From UBA11051 sp964390495 (lineage in GTDB: Bacteria; Armatimonadota; Zipacnadia; Zipacnadales; UBA11051), in the NCBI GenBank assembly GCA_964390495.1, contig CAYMIN010000017.1, forward strand, positions 1 to 64,000: 64,000 nt of DNA, read 5' to 3'. The position numbers were made by a program, and so were the translations under genes. Numbering within the stretch: the first letter of the stretch is position 1; each line of letters begins with the position of its first letter. The notes under the pieces were generated by a model, which saw only the letters and a program-made list of their open reading frames with translations, was not told where the DNA came from and searched no databases. Of this stretch, positions 7,931 to 17,016 are shown in pieces.

Positions 7931-8245
7931 TCACTCGTCATGCTGGTCTCCGGCGTCTTGGTCTTGTATTGGCTCCGCACGCGCCACGGAATAGCCCGCA
8001 GCGACTGTCGCTGTAATGGCTATGCCCGTAATGTTGCCGTCACTGTCATAGCCAAACTCGACCAACTTGGCCTTCTCGAGACCAAGCAGGACAAGGCGCA
8101 CCATACGGCGCAACTCGCCAGACTCTTGGCGGAGTTCCTTCCCTGCTCTCACATAGTAACTCCGAGATACAATGAATGTTATGATGCCCCCGACGGCCAT
8201 GGTGATGAACACGTTAATGACCGTTGCAGTGTCAATGGTCAGCAT
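7931..8245 (-). CDS. Small single-span membrane protein, hypothetical
   Basis: A 104-residue product with one N-terminal membrane helix (about residues 6-27) followed by a charged cytoplasmic part with a short helical region rich in Arg, Glu and Leu. I recognise no family. It lies between queA and tgt on the same strand, 40 bases after queA and 71 bases before tgt, and so is probably co-transcribed with the queuosine genes. A role in that pathway would be inference only. Confidence 0.6.
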   Translation of the reverse strand: MLTIDTATVINVFITMAVGGIITFIVSRSYYVRAGKELRQESGELRRMVRLVLLGLEKAKLVEFGYDSDGNITGIAITATVAAGYSVARAEPIQDQDAGDQHDE

Positions 8246-8285
8246 AGGGTCCTTCTCCCGTGTTCTGAGATTTCCCTACAAACTC

Positions 8286-9314
8286 TCAGATAATCAGCAT
8301 GCAGTCCCCGTAGCTGTAGAAGCGGTAATTCTCGGCGATGGCGGTTTGGTAGGCCGCCAGGATCCGCTCTCTGCCCACCAGGGCGGCGACCATGACGATG
8401 AGACTGGAGCGGGGCAGGTGGAAATTGGTCAGCATCCCGTCAATGGCACGGAAGCGGTAGCCGGGCGTGATGTATAGGTCAGTATCGCCGGCGCCGGCCG
8501 CGATGGCTCCGGCCTCGTCGCAGCAGCTTTCCAGGGCGCGAACGACGGTGGTGCCGACGGCCACGATGCGTCCGCCGGCTGAACGCGCTTGGTTGATAGT
8601 GGCAGCGGCCTGCGGGGATATGCTGTAGGCCTCCGCGTGCATCCGGTGCTCTTCGATAGTGTCGGTGCTGATGCGGGCGAAGGTGCCGAGGCCCACGTGC
8701 AGGGTCAGGAAGGCGGTTTGCACACCGCGCTCGGCCAGCGCCTGCAGCATCTCAGGGGTGAAGTGCAGACCGGCGGTGGGTGCGGCCACTGCTCCGGGCG
8801 CTTTGGCATATACGGTCTGGTAGCGCTTGCGGTCGCGGGGGTCTGCGACCTGCCGGCGGATATAGGGTGGCAGTGGGGTGAGGCCGGCTTGCTCCAGCAC
8901 CGCTTCGAAATCGCCGTCATATTCCAGCCGCACCACGGTTTTGCCCAGCTTCGGCTCCTGCAGCACCGTGGCCGTCAGTGAGCGGCCGAGAGTAACGGCA
9001 GTACCGGGGCGCATCCTGCGAGCGGGCCGCACCAGCGCCTCCCAGTCATCGCCGGCCAGCCTTTTGAGCAGGAAGACTTCAGCTTGCCCGCCGCTGGGGC
9101 GAGTACCCAGCAGCCGCGCCGGAATCACTCTGGTGTCATTGCATACCAGGCAATCGCCGGCATGGAGCAGCTCAGGTAGCTGGGCGAAGCGCAGGTGAGC
9201 GAAATCGCCGCCGGCGCGGGGCACCAGCATCATCCTGGAGGCGCCGCGCTGCGCCGGAGGGTGCTGGGCGACGAAGCGGGCGGGTAGATCATAGTCGAAA
9301 AGCGCAGTGTCCAC
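8286..9314 (-). CDS. queA: S-adenosylmethionine:tRNA ribosyltransferase-isomerase
   Basis: QueA transfers the ribose of SAM to preQ1 in tRNA to give epoxyqueuosine. The product, about 342 residues, begins near DTALFDYDLPARFVAQHP, the typical N-terminus. Other hallmarks are NDTRVIPARLLG, the APTAGLHFTPEML segment, HVGLGTFARI and the C-terminal TNFHLPRSSLIVMVAAL. The start is uncertain: GTG 9314 gives a typical N-terminus, whereas TTG 9350 would add 12 residues; neither has a strong ribosome-binding site. tgt lies two genes downstream. Confidence 0.93.
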   Translation of the reverse strand: MDTALFDYDLPARFVAQHPPAQRGASRMMLVPRAGGDFAHLRFAQLPELLHAGDCLVCNDTRVIPARLLGTRPSGGQAEVFLLKRLAGDDWEALVRPARRMRPGTAVTLGRSLTATVLQEPKLGKTVVRLEYDGDFEAVLEQAGLTPLPPYIRRQVADPRDRKRYQTVYAKAPGAVAAPTAGLHFTPEMLQALAERGVQTAFLTLHVGLGTFARISTDTIEEHRMHAEAYSISPQAAATINQARSAGGRIVAVGTTVVRALESCCDEAGAIAAGAGDTDLYITPGYRFRAIDGMLTNFHLPRSSLIVMVAALVGRERILAAYQTAIAENYRFYSYGDCMLII

Positions 9315-9391
9315 GGCCACTAGAGTAATCGCTGCATCCGGCGGCGTCAAGCCTGGGTAGGTGCCGGCGCACGGCTACGGAGGGCAAAGAT

Positions 9392-9430
9392 AAGGCGGAC
9401 CGTGCCCGGCGAGCGGGAGAGGTCCGCCTT
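9392..9430 (-). terminator. Terminator-like hairpin after the aminotransferase gene
   Basis: A perfect 10-bp inverted repeat, AAGGCGGACC with GGTCCGCCTT around a 19-base GC-rich loop, lies 43 bases after the aminotransferase stop. On the minus strand it is followed by ATCTTT, a weak T-run. It separates that gene from queA. Confidence 0.6.
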
Positions 9431-9472
9431 GTTTAAGGCGATAAACGAGCATCTCCGGCGCATCGTCAGCGA

Positions 9473-10792
9473 TCAGGACTTGAGAGCGGCCTCCAGGGCG
9501 GCCTCGAAGATGTCCAGCGATTCGTGGACCTGCTGCTCTGTAATAACCAGGGGTGGGGCGATGCGGATGACGTTGCCGAACATGCCAATCGGCGCGATCA
9601 TGCACAGGCCGTGCTGGTAGGCCGCCTCGACGACGCGACGGCACAGGCCGGGATCGGGAGTCTTCGACTTGGCGTCAGTCACCATTTCCAGGCCGAATAC
9701 CAGGCCCATACCGCGGACGTCGCCGAGCTGTTCGTGCTTTGCCGCGATGGCTGCAAAGCGCTGCTCCATGATTGCGCCCATTGCCGCTGAGTTCTGGACC
9801 AGGCCTTCTGCCTCGATGATATGGATGGCCGCGAGGGCCGCGCGGGAGGAGAGCGGATTGCCGCCATTGGTGGAACCCATGCTACCGGGCGGCAGGATGT
9901 CCATAATCTCGCTGGTGCCCAGCACCGCCGAGCACGGTACACCACTGCCCAGGCCCTTGCCCAGAGTCACCAGGTCGGGCTTGATGTCCCAGTGCTCCAT
10001 GCTGAACATCTTGCCGGTGCGCCCGAACGATGACTGCACCTCGTCGAAGATGAAGTAGATGCCCTTTTCCTTGCACCATTTGTCCAGGCCCTCGAACCAG
10101 CCGGGCGGCGGGATGATGGAGCCGGCACCGCCCTGGTAAGGCTCGGTGATTACCGCGCACAACTCCCCGCAGCTTGTGCGCTCGACGGTCCAGTCCAGGT
10201 ACTCAAGGCACTGGTAGCCGCAGTCCTCGACATTGCGACCGAAGGGACAGCGGTAGCAGTACGGAAACGGGCTGTGCAAGAAGCCGGTCATCATCGGCCC
10301 GAAGCCCATCTTCACGCCCCGGGAGCCGCCGGCAGAGGCCGCGCCGTAAGTGCGGCCGTGAAAGGCACCGTGGAAGGCGATAATCTCAAAGCCGTCGTGG
10401 GCGCGGCGGGCCATACGGATCGCGGCCTCGGTGGCGTCGCTGCCGGTCGTGACCAGAAACACCTTCCGCAAGTGGTCCGGCGCAATCTGCACGAGCTTCT
10501 CCGCCAAATCCGCGCGCGCGGTGGTCAGGAAGTCATAGCAGTTGAAAAGCTTATCGCACTGGTCCTTGACCTGCTCGACGTAATAGGGATGGCAGTGGCC
10601 GACATTGGTGACCAGCACCCCGCTGCTCCAGTCGAGGAACTCATTGCCGTCAACATCGGTGATGACACAGCCCTCGGCCTTTTCCCACACCAGCGGCATC
10701 TGGTCACTCATGGACTGCGGCTCGAAGCTCCGCGACTTGGCGAGATACTCGCGAGCCTTGGGTCCGGGTAGTTCTGTCATGATCTTGGGCAT
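9473..10792 (-). CDS. Class III aminotransferase (4-aminobutyrate aminotransferase-like)
   Basis: PLP-dependent aminotransferase, about 439 residues. The PLP-binding landmarks are TTGSDATEAAIRMAR, AFHGAFHGRTYGA, FIFDEVQSSFGRTGK with the cofactor Asp, and TLGKGLGSGVP with the Schiff-base Lys. A cysteine-rich insertion PYCYRCPFG, then C and C about 8-13 residues later, suggests metal or Fe-S binding; this occurs in some GABA aminotransferase relatives. The amino donor cannot be told from sequence alone. ATG 10792 follows AGGATG; GTG 10801 is possible. Confidence 0.88.
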   Translation of the reverse strand: MPKIMTELPGPKAREYLAKSRSFEPQSMSDQMPLVWEKAEGCVITDVDGNEFLDWSSGVLVTNVGHCHPYYVEQVKDQCDKLFNCYDFLTTARADLAEKLVQIAPDHLRKVFLVTTGSDATEAAIRMARRAHDGFEIIAFHGAFHGRTYGAASAGGSRGVKMGFGPMMTGFLHSPFPYCYRCPFGRNVEDCGYQCLEYLDWTVERTSCGELCAVITEPYQGGAGSIIPPPGWFEGLDKWCKEKGIYFIFDEVQSSFGRTGKMFSMEHWDIKPDLVTLGKGLGSGVPCSAVLGTSEIMDILPPGSMGSTNGGNPLSSRAALAAIHIIEAEGLVQNSAAMGAIMEQRFAAIAAKHEQLGDVRGMGLVFGLEMVTDAKSKTPDPGLCRRVVEAAYQHGLCMIAPIGMFGNVIRIAPPLVITEQQVHESLDIFEAALEAALKS

Positions 10793-10890
10793 CAGAATCA
10801 CATCCTATAGATTCCCTCATCCCATCCTGTGGGGCTGGGGGTGAGAGTAAGCCGTGCATCGGTACGACGACTATGCAAATAACCGTAAGC

Positions 10891-11208
10891 CTATTTACGG
10901 CGCTTGGATGAGAATATCACGAGCTCTCTGGAACGCATCTGATAGACGCCGGGGATATTGGCCGGGTCGGTCTTGTCCTTGTCGTCCAGGGTGCGATTAG
11001 GAGGCTTGGGATGGGAGCCGTTCATCGCCGGCAGCCAGCCCGGCGACTGGCCCCAGGTGTCATAGCCGGGAATGACCATGGCAGGTATGAAATAGCTCTT
11101 GCTGACGACGTTGCGGTAGCCGGAGGCGGCATTCTCGGCGTGGGCGGCAGCGCAAAGTCCGACCACCAGCACGCCGACAATCAGCATAATGCCCAAGCGG
11201 GTTGCCAT
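10891..11208 (-). CDS. Small secreted protein, hypothetical
   Basis: The 105-residue product has a clear signal peptide, MATRLGIMLIVGVLVVGL, with probable cleavage after AAAHA. The mature part is short, rich in Pro, Gly and aromatic residues and basic at the C-terminus. No family is recognised. ATG 11208 follows GGAGAA at a good distance. The stop codon lies within a CCGTAA/TTACGG hairpin at 10883-10900 that may act as a terminator. It is 32 bases downstream of the oxidoreductase gene, so the two may share a transcript. Confidence 0.7.
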   Translation of the reverse strand: MATRLGIMLIVGVLVVGLCAAAHAENAASGYRNVVSKSYFIPAMVIPGYDTWGQSPGWLPAMNGSHPKPPNRTLDDKDKTDPANIPGVYQMRSRELVIFSSKRRK

Positions 11209-11240
11209 AGTGTTTTCTCCATTATTCTGTGATCCGCCCT

Positions 11241-12308
11241 CTACAGCTCGATGATGCCGCCGGTGGCTACGCTCTCGTGGACCCCACAAGCTAGTTTGGT
11301 CGCCTGTAGGCCAGCGTAGCCGGACGGGTAATCGCCGATATCTCCAAGACTGCCGCCGTCCAGCAGCACATTAACATTATGCGCGAAATCGGCAATGGAG
11401 TCCATGCCATAGCCTTCCCAGATCTCGCGGCCCTGCTTGTCGCTGCGCCGGCGCAGGAAGCTCTGGTTATGCGTCATCATGCCCTCGTCGGCGCAGCAGG
11501 TGATGGTGCCCCGGTCCTGGCTGTCACACTCCAGCAGGCCCTTGGTGCCCACCAGCCGGATGCCCTGATTGACAATCGCCTCGAACTCGTAGGGCAGGAT
11601 CCAGGAAGTGTCGAAAGCCACGGTGGAGCCGTTGTCAAACTCGACCTTGGCCGAGATCGAGTCATAGCTGTCAATGCCGAACTCCAGCAGGCGCTTCTTG
11701 ACGCCGGTGGCCCAGACGCGCACCGGCTCGGTCTCCATCAGGAAGCGGGCCAGGTCGTAGAAGTGGATGCCCAAAAACCACGCCGGCGAGGAGTTCTGGG
11801 CCCACTCCGTGAACCAGTCCTTGGGCACCTCGATGCGGTCCTCCATGTGCACGTAGCCGTATTCGACCTCGCCGAGGTCCCCGGCTGCGAGCTTCTGCTT
11901 CATCGCGATGTGGTATTCGTCATAGCGCTTGTGGAAGTCCACCATGAGCAGGACATTGTTGGCTTCGGCGGCGTCAATCATCTGCTGGCAGCCCTCGACG
12001 GTGACATCCAGCGGCTTCTCGGACAGCACGTGGACGCCGGCCTCGGCGGCATTGATAGCGATCTCGCGGTGGAAGGGGTCGGGAGTGACCACCGTCACTG
12101 CGTCGAGATTCTCCTTTGCCAGCATCTCTTTGTAGTCGGTGTAAGGCGCAAAGTCGAACTCCTGATTGCGCTCTTGCAGCAGTTGCTCGTTGAGGTCAGC
12201 CGCGGCCACCAGTTCGGCCACTCCGATGTAGCCGAGCTGGCGGAAGCAGCGTAGATGATTGATCCCGAAAGTCCCAACTCCGATTACTCCGACGCGACAC
12301 TGTGCCAT
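11241..12308 (-). CDS. Gfo/Idh/MocA family oxidoreductase
   Basis: NAD(P)-dependent sugar or polyol dehydrogenase of 355 residues. The Rossmann motif VGVIGVGTFGINHL is at the N-terminus, the cofactor/substrate-site motif SEKPLDVT is near residue 95, and the family His/Asp region around GIHFYDLARFLM is near residue 185. The substrate is unknown. It lies between an M20 deacylase gene and a small secreted protein gene. A second member of this family (25999-26985) occurs in the window. Confidence 0.9.
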   Translation of the reverse strand: MAQCRVGVIGVGTFGINHLRCFRQLGYIGVAELVAAADLNEQLLQERNQEFDFAPYTDYKEMLAKENLDAVTVVTPDPFHREIAINAAEAGVHVLSEKPLDVTVEGCQQMIDAAEANNVLLMVDFHKRYDEYHIAMKQKLAAGDLGEVEYGYVHMEDRIEVPKDWFTEWAQNSSPAWFLGIHFYDLARFLMETEPVRVWATGVKKRLLEFGIDSYDSISAKVEFDNGSTVAFDTSWILPYEFEAIVNQGIRLVGTKGLLECDSQDRGTITCCADEGMMTHNQSFLRRRSDKQGREIWEGYGMDSIADFAHNVNVLLDGGSLGDIGDYPSGYAGLQATKLACGVHESVATGGIIEL

Positions 12309-12337
12309 TTTTGGGCCTCCAATATGTCAATCTTGGT

Positions 12338-12364
12338 GTCGGGCTGGAAGCCCGACCTACGCGG
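12338..12364. repeat. Dispersed palindrome, CGGGCTGGAAGCCCG family
   Basis: GTCGGGCTGGAAGCCCGAC forms a perfect stem and is followed by CTACGCGG. Similar copies occur at 20693, 50781 and 61995, with a variant at 46745. All lie between genes. Confidence 0.75.
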
Positions 12365-12418
12365 AAAATGGAACTGCCGAAGCCCTGCCATCGCGGCTGT
12401 CCTCTGCTTACCATTCTG

Positions 12419-13663
12419 CTACTTGCACCAGCGGGCCAGGGCCAGCGCCAGGGCCTTAGCGCCGGCGATGACCTGGCGCCACTCGACCTTCTCGCCGGCG
12501 GCGTGGGCGTCCGCAATCGTCCCCGGACCATAGACCATCGTCGTCAGACCGGCCAGCTTGGCGTATAGCCGCGCATCACAACTCACGTTCCAGCCGAATA
12601 TCTCTGAAGCGATACCACATTCTATCGCCGCCTGGTTCAGCCCCGTCACCACCGGGTGATTGGGGTCGCTCTCGTAAGCGTCGTTGTGGAGCTTGTCGAA
12701 AGTGAGCTGGTAGTGCGACTTGAGCCATTCGTCGTCGGTCTGCAGGATGGCGTCCTCAAGCTCCTGTTTGATCTGCGGCATCTGCTTATTCGGCAGGAAG
12801 CCGACGCCGCCCTCCATGACGCACTCGTCGGGCACCATCGAGGGCCAGTTGCCGGCACGGATCATGCCGATACATATCTGCACCGGGGCCTCGTAGCGCT
12901 CGAACAGCGGGTAGTTCTGGCTGTCGGCAACCAGCTCTTTCTCGTATTCCAGGATATGAGAGATGGCCTCCATCATCTTCTCGATGGCGTTCTCACCCTC
13001 ATTGCGGCGGCCCATGTGCAGCGACTTGCCGTAAGTGGTGAGCTTGAACCAGATCGCCCCGCGGTTGGCCGGGAAGACATTGAGCAGCGAGCCCTCGCCG
13101 ATAATCACCGCGTCGGCGGTGCAGCCCTGGCGGATCAGGGCCAGCGCGCCATTGCCGCCGACCTCCTCCTCGATGACGAACTGGGTCTCGATGCGTCCGC
13201 CGGGGTTGAAGCTGAGGTCTTTCAGCGCGGCCAGGGCCAAAAGCATCATCACGACCTGGCCCTTGTCATCGGTCGCGCCGCGCCCATATACATACTCGCC
13301 GTCAAAGCGCGGGGTGAAAGCCTCCTGCCACTCGCCGCCGGGGATCACGTCCATGTGGGACTGGATAATCACACTCCGGCCTTCGTCGCGGCCCCACTGG
13401 TCCACGAGGTTGTAGCGGCCCTGGTAGGACATTTCGTTCTCGTTGTGGCTGTACTCGGGGTCCTCCATGAGGCTGTCGGGGATCTCGCGGCACTCAGGCG
13501 CCAGGCCGATCTCAGTCATCACCTGCTTGGTGTACTGTTGCATCTCCATCTCGTTGCCCTGCACGCTCTCGAACTTGATCATTTCCTGGAGCCACTGCAG
13601 GCCCTGGTCGTTGAGAGCATCCACGGCGGCACTGATCGGTTCGCAGCCGATGGTGTCAGGCAT
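12419..13663 (-). CDS. M20 family metallopeptidase/deacylase (ArgE/DapE-like)
   Basis: Zinc-dependent amidohydrolase of the ArgE/DapE/ACY1 group, 414 residues. Metal-site motifs are visible: SHMDVIPGG (first His and Asp), GRGATDDKG (bridging Asp), EEEVGGNG (general base Glu and metal Glu) and a late His in ADAHAAGEK. The lid domain lies between about residues 190 and 310. ATG 13663 follows GGAG. The true substrate, a peptide or N-acyl amino acid, is not predictable from context. The gene may be co-transcribed with thrB upstream, 77 bases away. Confidence 0.88.
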   Translation of the reverse strand: MPDTIGCEPISAAVDALNDQGLQWLQEMIKFESVQGNEMEMQQYTKQVMTEIGLAPECREIPDSLMEDPEYSHNENEMSYQGRYNLVDQWGRDEGRSVIIQSHMDVIPGGEWQEAFTPRFDGEYVYGRGATDDKGQVVMMLLALAALKDLSFNPGGRIETQFVIEEEVGGNGALALIRQGCTADAVIIGEGSLLNVFPANRGAIWFKLTTYGKSLHMGRRNEGENAIEKMMEAISHILEYEKELVADSQNYPLFERYEAPVQICIGMIRAGNWPSMVPDECVMEGGVGFLPNKQMPQIKQELEDAILQTDDEWLKSHYQLTFDKLHNDAYESDPNHPVVTGLNQAAIECGIASEIFGWNVSCDARLYAKLAGLTTMVYGPGTIADAHAAGEKVEWRQVIAGAKALALALARWCK

Positions 13664-13739
13664 CACAATTCACTCCACTTCCTGTTTGCGGCGCTTGGTC
13701 GTATATGCAAGTTTCTCCGCAGGATCGGAACATCCTGCC

Positions 13740-14651
13740 CTAGGTCAGTACCTCCACGCCCTGGTTGTCGAGGGCCAGGATCATGCCCGCCCAGTTCCTG
13801 CCGGTGTCCGCGCCGGCCTGCAGCATCGCCGCCTGGACCTGCCGGGCGCTCTGCTGGTCGGCAAGCGCGACGATGGTCGGGCCGGAGCCGCTCAGCGCCG
13901 CGCCTCTGGCCTCAGCCGCGATTGCCGCCCGAATCAGCTCCGCCATCCCCGGCACCAGATGGGCGCGATAAGGCTGGTGCAGGCGGTCGCGCATGGCATC
14001 GGCGAGGCCCTGATACTGGCCGCTGGCAAGCATCGCCACCACCGCCGCCGCCTGGCCGGTGTTGAATACCGCATCCGGCAGCGGGACCTGATCCGGCAGC
14101 ACCTCGCGGGCATCTTGGGTGTTGACCTGGAAATCCGGGATGGCCAGGACCGCGACGAGGCCCTCGGGCGCATCCAGAGCCACCGCGGCTTTGGTTCCGT
14201 CATGCTGCTCGAAACACACAGTCAGCCCGCCGAAGAGCGCGGGCGCAACATTGTCGGGATGGCCCTCCAACTCGCTAGCCAGAGCCAGGGCCTCCAGGCC
14301 CTCGAGCGGGTAGTCGAGAGCGTACCGCGCGGCGATGATGCCGGCGACGATGGCGGCGGAGCTGCTGCCGAGTCCGCGGGCCAGCGGGATACTGTTTTCC
14401 TGGCGCAGATGCCAGTGGCCGCTGTAGCCGGCCTCTGCGGCCAGCCGCTGCGCCGCTCGGTAGCAGAGGTTGGTTTCGTCCGTGGGCAGCTCGCCGGCTC
14501 CCTGGCCGGTTACCTCAACCCGTGGTTCAGCCGCCGGCTGCAACTCCACGCGATTGTAGAGCGTCAGAGCGATGCCCAGCGAGTCAAAGCCGGGCCCGAG
14601 ATTGGCCGTGGTCGCCGGTGCCTGCACCTTCGCGGAGCGGCTAGTCTGCAT
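13740..14651 (-). CDS. thrB: Homoserine kinase
   Basis: GHMP kinase that phosphorylates L-homoserine in threonine biosynthesis. The 303-residue product has ANLGPGFDSLGIAL at the N-terminus, the ATP-binding loop PLARGLGSSSAAIVAG, ELEGHPDNVAPALFGG and the C-terminal GAALSGSGPT. These match homoserine kinase better than other GHMP kinases. No thrC or hom is adjacent. alr starts upstream with only 8 bases between the genes. Confidence 0.93.
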   Translation of the reverse strand: MQTSRSAKVQAPATTANLGPGFDSLGIALTLYNRVELQPAAEPRVEVTGQGAGELPTDETNLCYRAAQRLAAEAGYSGHWHLRQENSIPLARGLGSSSAAIVAGIIAARYALDYPLEGLEALALASELEGHPDNVAPALFGGLTVCFEQHDGTKAAVALDAPEGLVAVLAIPDFQVNTQDAREVLPDQVPLPDAVFNTGQAAAVVAMLASGQYQGLADAMRDRLHQPYRAHLVPGMAELIRAAIAAEARGAALSGSGPTIVALADQQSARQVQAAMLQAGADTGRNWAGMILALDNQGVEVLT

Positions 14652-14659
14652 AGGGTGGA

Positions 14660-15772
14660 TTACTCCTGATATATTCGCGGGAGTCTCCTACCCATGCGGG
14701 AGAAGGTCTCCTCAGGAATGCTGCCGGCGCGGTGCGCCAGCTCTTCAACGCCGATGTGTTCTGCGCCCTGCCGGCCCATTAGTACCACTTCATCGCCGAC
14801 CTTGCACTCAGGCTCCTGGCCCAGCGACACGACCGTGACATCCATGGACACGCGGCCCAGCACGGGCCGCCTGCGCCCGCGGATAATGACGTCGGCGTTG
14901 TTGGACAGGTGCCGCGCATAGCCGTCCGCATAGCCGATCGGCACTATGCCGATATGTTGCTGTTGCTTGATCTCGTAGGTGCAGCCATAGCCGATCTTGT
15001 CGCCTGGAACGACGCGCTTGACTAGAGCCAGTCGCGCCTTCAGTGTCATCGCCTGTTGCAGTGGCGGCCGCTGGTCACCGCTTACCGCTTCCACCGCACC
15101 GTAGAGACTGATACCGGGCCGGACCATATTGAAAGGCTTAGCGTGGTACAACAACAAGGCGGCGCTGGCGGCCATGTGCTGCCACTTGAAGGGGCCAAGT
15201 ATCTGTTCGGCCTCACCGACAGCCCGGCGGAAGTTGTCAATCTGAAAGGCCGAGAACTCGGGGTTGAGGCCGGCATCAGCAAAATGCGAGAAGATGCCCT
15301 CGAAGTCAAGATTGTGCAGGTCCCCGACCTGCCGGCAGAAGTCGGCGATCTCATCGTGGCGCACGCCCATGCGGCACATGCCGCTGTCAACCTTAATATG
15401 AACCGGCAGCCGCTGATCAGTCGCGGCCTCGGAAAAGGCGTGGGCATCGGCCGGCGCCATGATAGCGGGAGTGAGGTCTGCGGCTAGGACCTCTTTGGCC
15501 CGCTGCGGCGCGCTGCAACCCAGAATCAAGGTGCGGGCGCGGATCCCCGCCGCGCGCAACTCCAAGCCCTCATCCACCGTCGCCACCGCCAACCAGCCGG
15601 CGCCGGCCTGCTCCAGGGCTCTAGCCACAGGGATCGCGCCATGACCATAGGCATCGGCCTTGACCACCGCCATGACCGTGGTATGGGCGCCGACCCGTTG
15701 CCTGATTGCGTGGAAGTTGTGGACTACCGCGCCGATGTCTATCTCCAGCCAGGCACGGTCGCGTTCGCTCAT
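14660..15772 (-). CDS. alr: Alanine racemase
   Basis: PLP enzyme that makes D-alanine for peptidoglycan. The 370-residue product has the PLP-lysine motif AVVKADAYGHGA near residue 38, KVDSGMCRMG with the conserved Arg, GYGCTYE, the catalytic tyrosine region IGYADGYAR and GRVSMD. Length is standard. It is upstream of thrB in the same direction. A second alanine-racemase-fold protein (49457-50572) is of a different family. Confidence 0.95.
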   Translation of the reverse strand: MSERDRAWLEIDIGAVVHNFHAIRQRVGAHTTVMAVVKADAYGHGAIPVARALEQAGAGWLAVATVDEGLELRAAGIRARTLILGCSAPQRAKEVLAADLTPAIMAPADAHAFSEAATDQRLPVHIKVDSGMCRMGVRHDEIADFCRQVGDLHNLDFEGIFSHFADAGLNPEFSAFQIDNFRRAVGEAEQILGPFKWQHMAASAALLLYHAKPFNMVRPGISLYGAVEAVSGDQRPPLQQAMTLKARLALVKRVVPGDKIGYGCTYEIKQQQHIGIVPIGYADGYARHLSNNADVIIRGRRRPVLGRVSMDVTVVSLGQEPECKVGDEVVLMGRQGAEHIGVEELAHRAGSIPEETFSRMGRRLPRIYQE

Positions 15773-15881
15773 ATCAACAGTGCTTTCTGAATCCCGGGGG
15801 CAAGGCGTACTGGGTGATCGAACTGCCGGTCAATTGTAATGGGCATGGTACGGCAAGTCAAGCTCGGCCGGCACAGGCGCA

Positions 15882-16991
15882 TCAACGGGCCTCGACCTCG
15901 GTTACCCACATGTAACCGGGCGCATTCTCGGAGCCGGCGGTCTGATAGACACGAACCCGCTGCAGCGGCCTCGGCTCGAACTTGAAGGTGGTAATACAGT
16001 TGTCGCCGCTGCCATCTATGCGCTTGGCGTCGAGCTTGACCCACTCCTCGCCCTGCGGGATGCGCACCTCAGTCTCGCGGGGAAGATGTTGCTTGCCCCG
16101 GTACAGGGTCCAGAAAACGACAATCTCGCTGATAGTTCGCGTCTGCCCGAAGCGGAGCTCGAGCCAGTGCGCGGCCGGGCTGTCGGCGGAGGCCCATGAG
16201 ACATCGTTCAGACGGCCCGGCCCCGGAGGGTAGGCGACGCCGTCATTGAGCGATTCCAGCGATTCGTAGCCGGGAAGGCAACTGTCCGTCGCCAAGCTCG
16301 TGCCTTGGGCCGCCAGGGCGTAGTTGGTGGGATCGAAAACGTCAAAGCGCACCGCAGCAGTCAGCGTGTTGGGCAGGGGAGCCTCGTCGCTGACCACAAC
16401 CTCCACCTTGTGCTTGCCATAGCTGAGGTCCGCGGTGATGACGTGAAGCCGCACCTGGCGGAGGCTGATTACCGAAAAGGGCATGTGGCTGGCATCAACC
16501 GGCCGGTTGTCGGCCTTGGCCCTGAGCGCGTGCAGGTCGAGTGGGTTCTCCCGGTCGGCGACGCCGAAAGTGATGCTTTGGGGGGGCTTGGGGAACTCGC
16601 CGATATACTGGTCGGTGGCCAGAGCCAAGGGCTTGCCGTCAACCTTCACCCCCAGCAGTAGCGGTGGCTTGGCGTCATCGAGGTCAATGTCCGGGCGCGG
16701 ATTGACGAGGAAGTAGATCCGGCTCGCTCCGGCCTTCTCGGGGTCCAGCTTCAGGACTATCATGCCATCTTGGCGCGCGAAATCGGCCGGCGCCCAATGT
16801 CCCCGGGCGTCCTTGGTGAATATGCGCAGGGCCGCCGGGCTGTCCGGCGCGGCAACAGCCACCCGGGCCGGTAGTTGACAGGTAGCGCTGATGAGCGTGT
16901 CGGCCCATGCAGGTGGTGCCAGCAGGAGGGCAACCAACAACGCGGCGATTACCCAGGCCTCGGTCGCGGCTTTGAGCGAGCGCATTTGCAT
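15882..16991 (-). CDS. Secreted protein with C-terminal discoidin (F5/8 type C)-like domain
   Basis: The 369-residue product has a signal peptide (about residues 12-30, cleaved near PPAWA). The middle part is beta-rich and of unknown family. The C-terminal 140 residues resemble a galactose-binding or discoidin domain: a conserved D-S-C start, NDVSWASADSPAAHWLELRF and a strand series up to VYQTAGSENAPGYMWVTEVE. Such domains usually bind carbohydrates. It is a tandem paralogue of the neighbouring gene 17017-18114. The start may be 16991 or 16985; AGGAG precedes both. Confidence 0.75.
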   Translation of the reverse strand: MQMRSLKAATEAWVIAALLVALLLAPPAWADTLISATCQLPARVAVAAPDSPAALRIFTKDARGHWAPADFARQDGMIVLKLDPEKAGASRIYFLVNPRPDIDLDDAKPPLLLGVKVDGKPLALATDQYIGEFPKPPQSITFGVADRENPLDLHALRAKADNRPVDASHMPFSVISLRQVRLHVITADLSYGKHKVEVVVSDEAPLPNTLTAAVRFDVFDPTNYALAAQGTSLATDSCLPGYESLESLNDGVAYPPGPGRLNDVSWASADSPAAHWLELRFGQTRTISEIVVFWTLYRGKQHLPRETEVRIPQGEEWVKLDAKRIDGSGDNCITTFKFEPRPLQRVRVYQTAGSENAPGYMWVTEVEAR

Positions 16992-17016
16992 TGTTCTCCT
17001 GTTTCAGCGTGGCCGG

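Noticed and set aside
12656..14669. Long plus-strand frames opposite the M20 deacylase and thrB
   Set aside because: Both overlap well supported minus-strand genes and show low-complexity, non-homologous translations.
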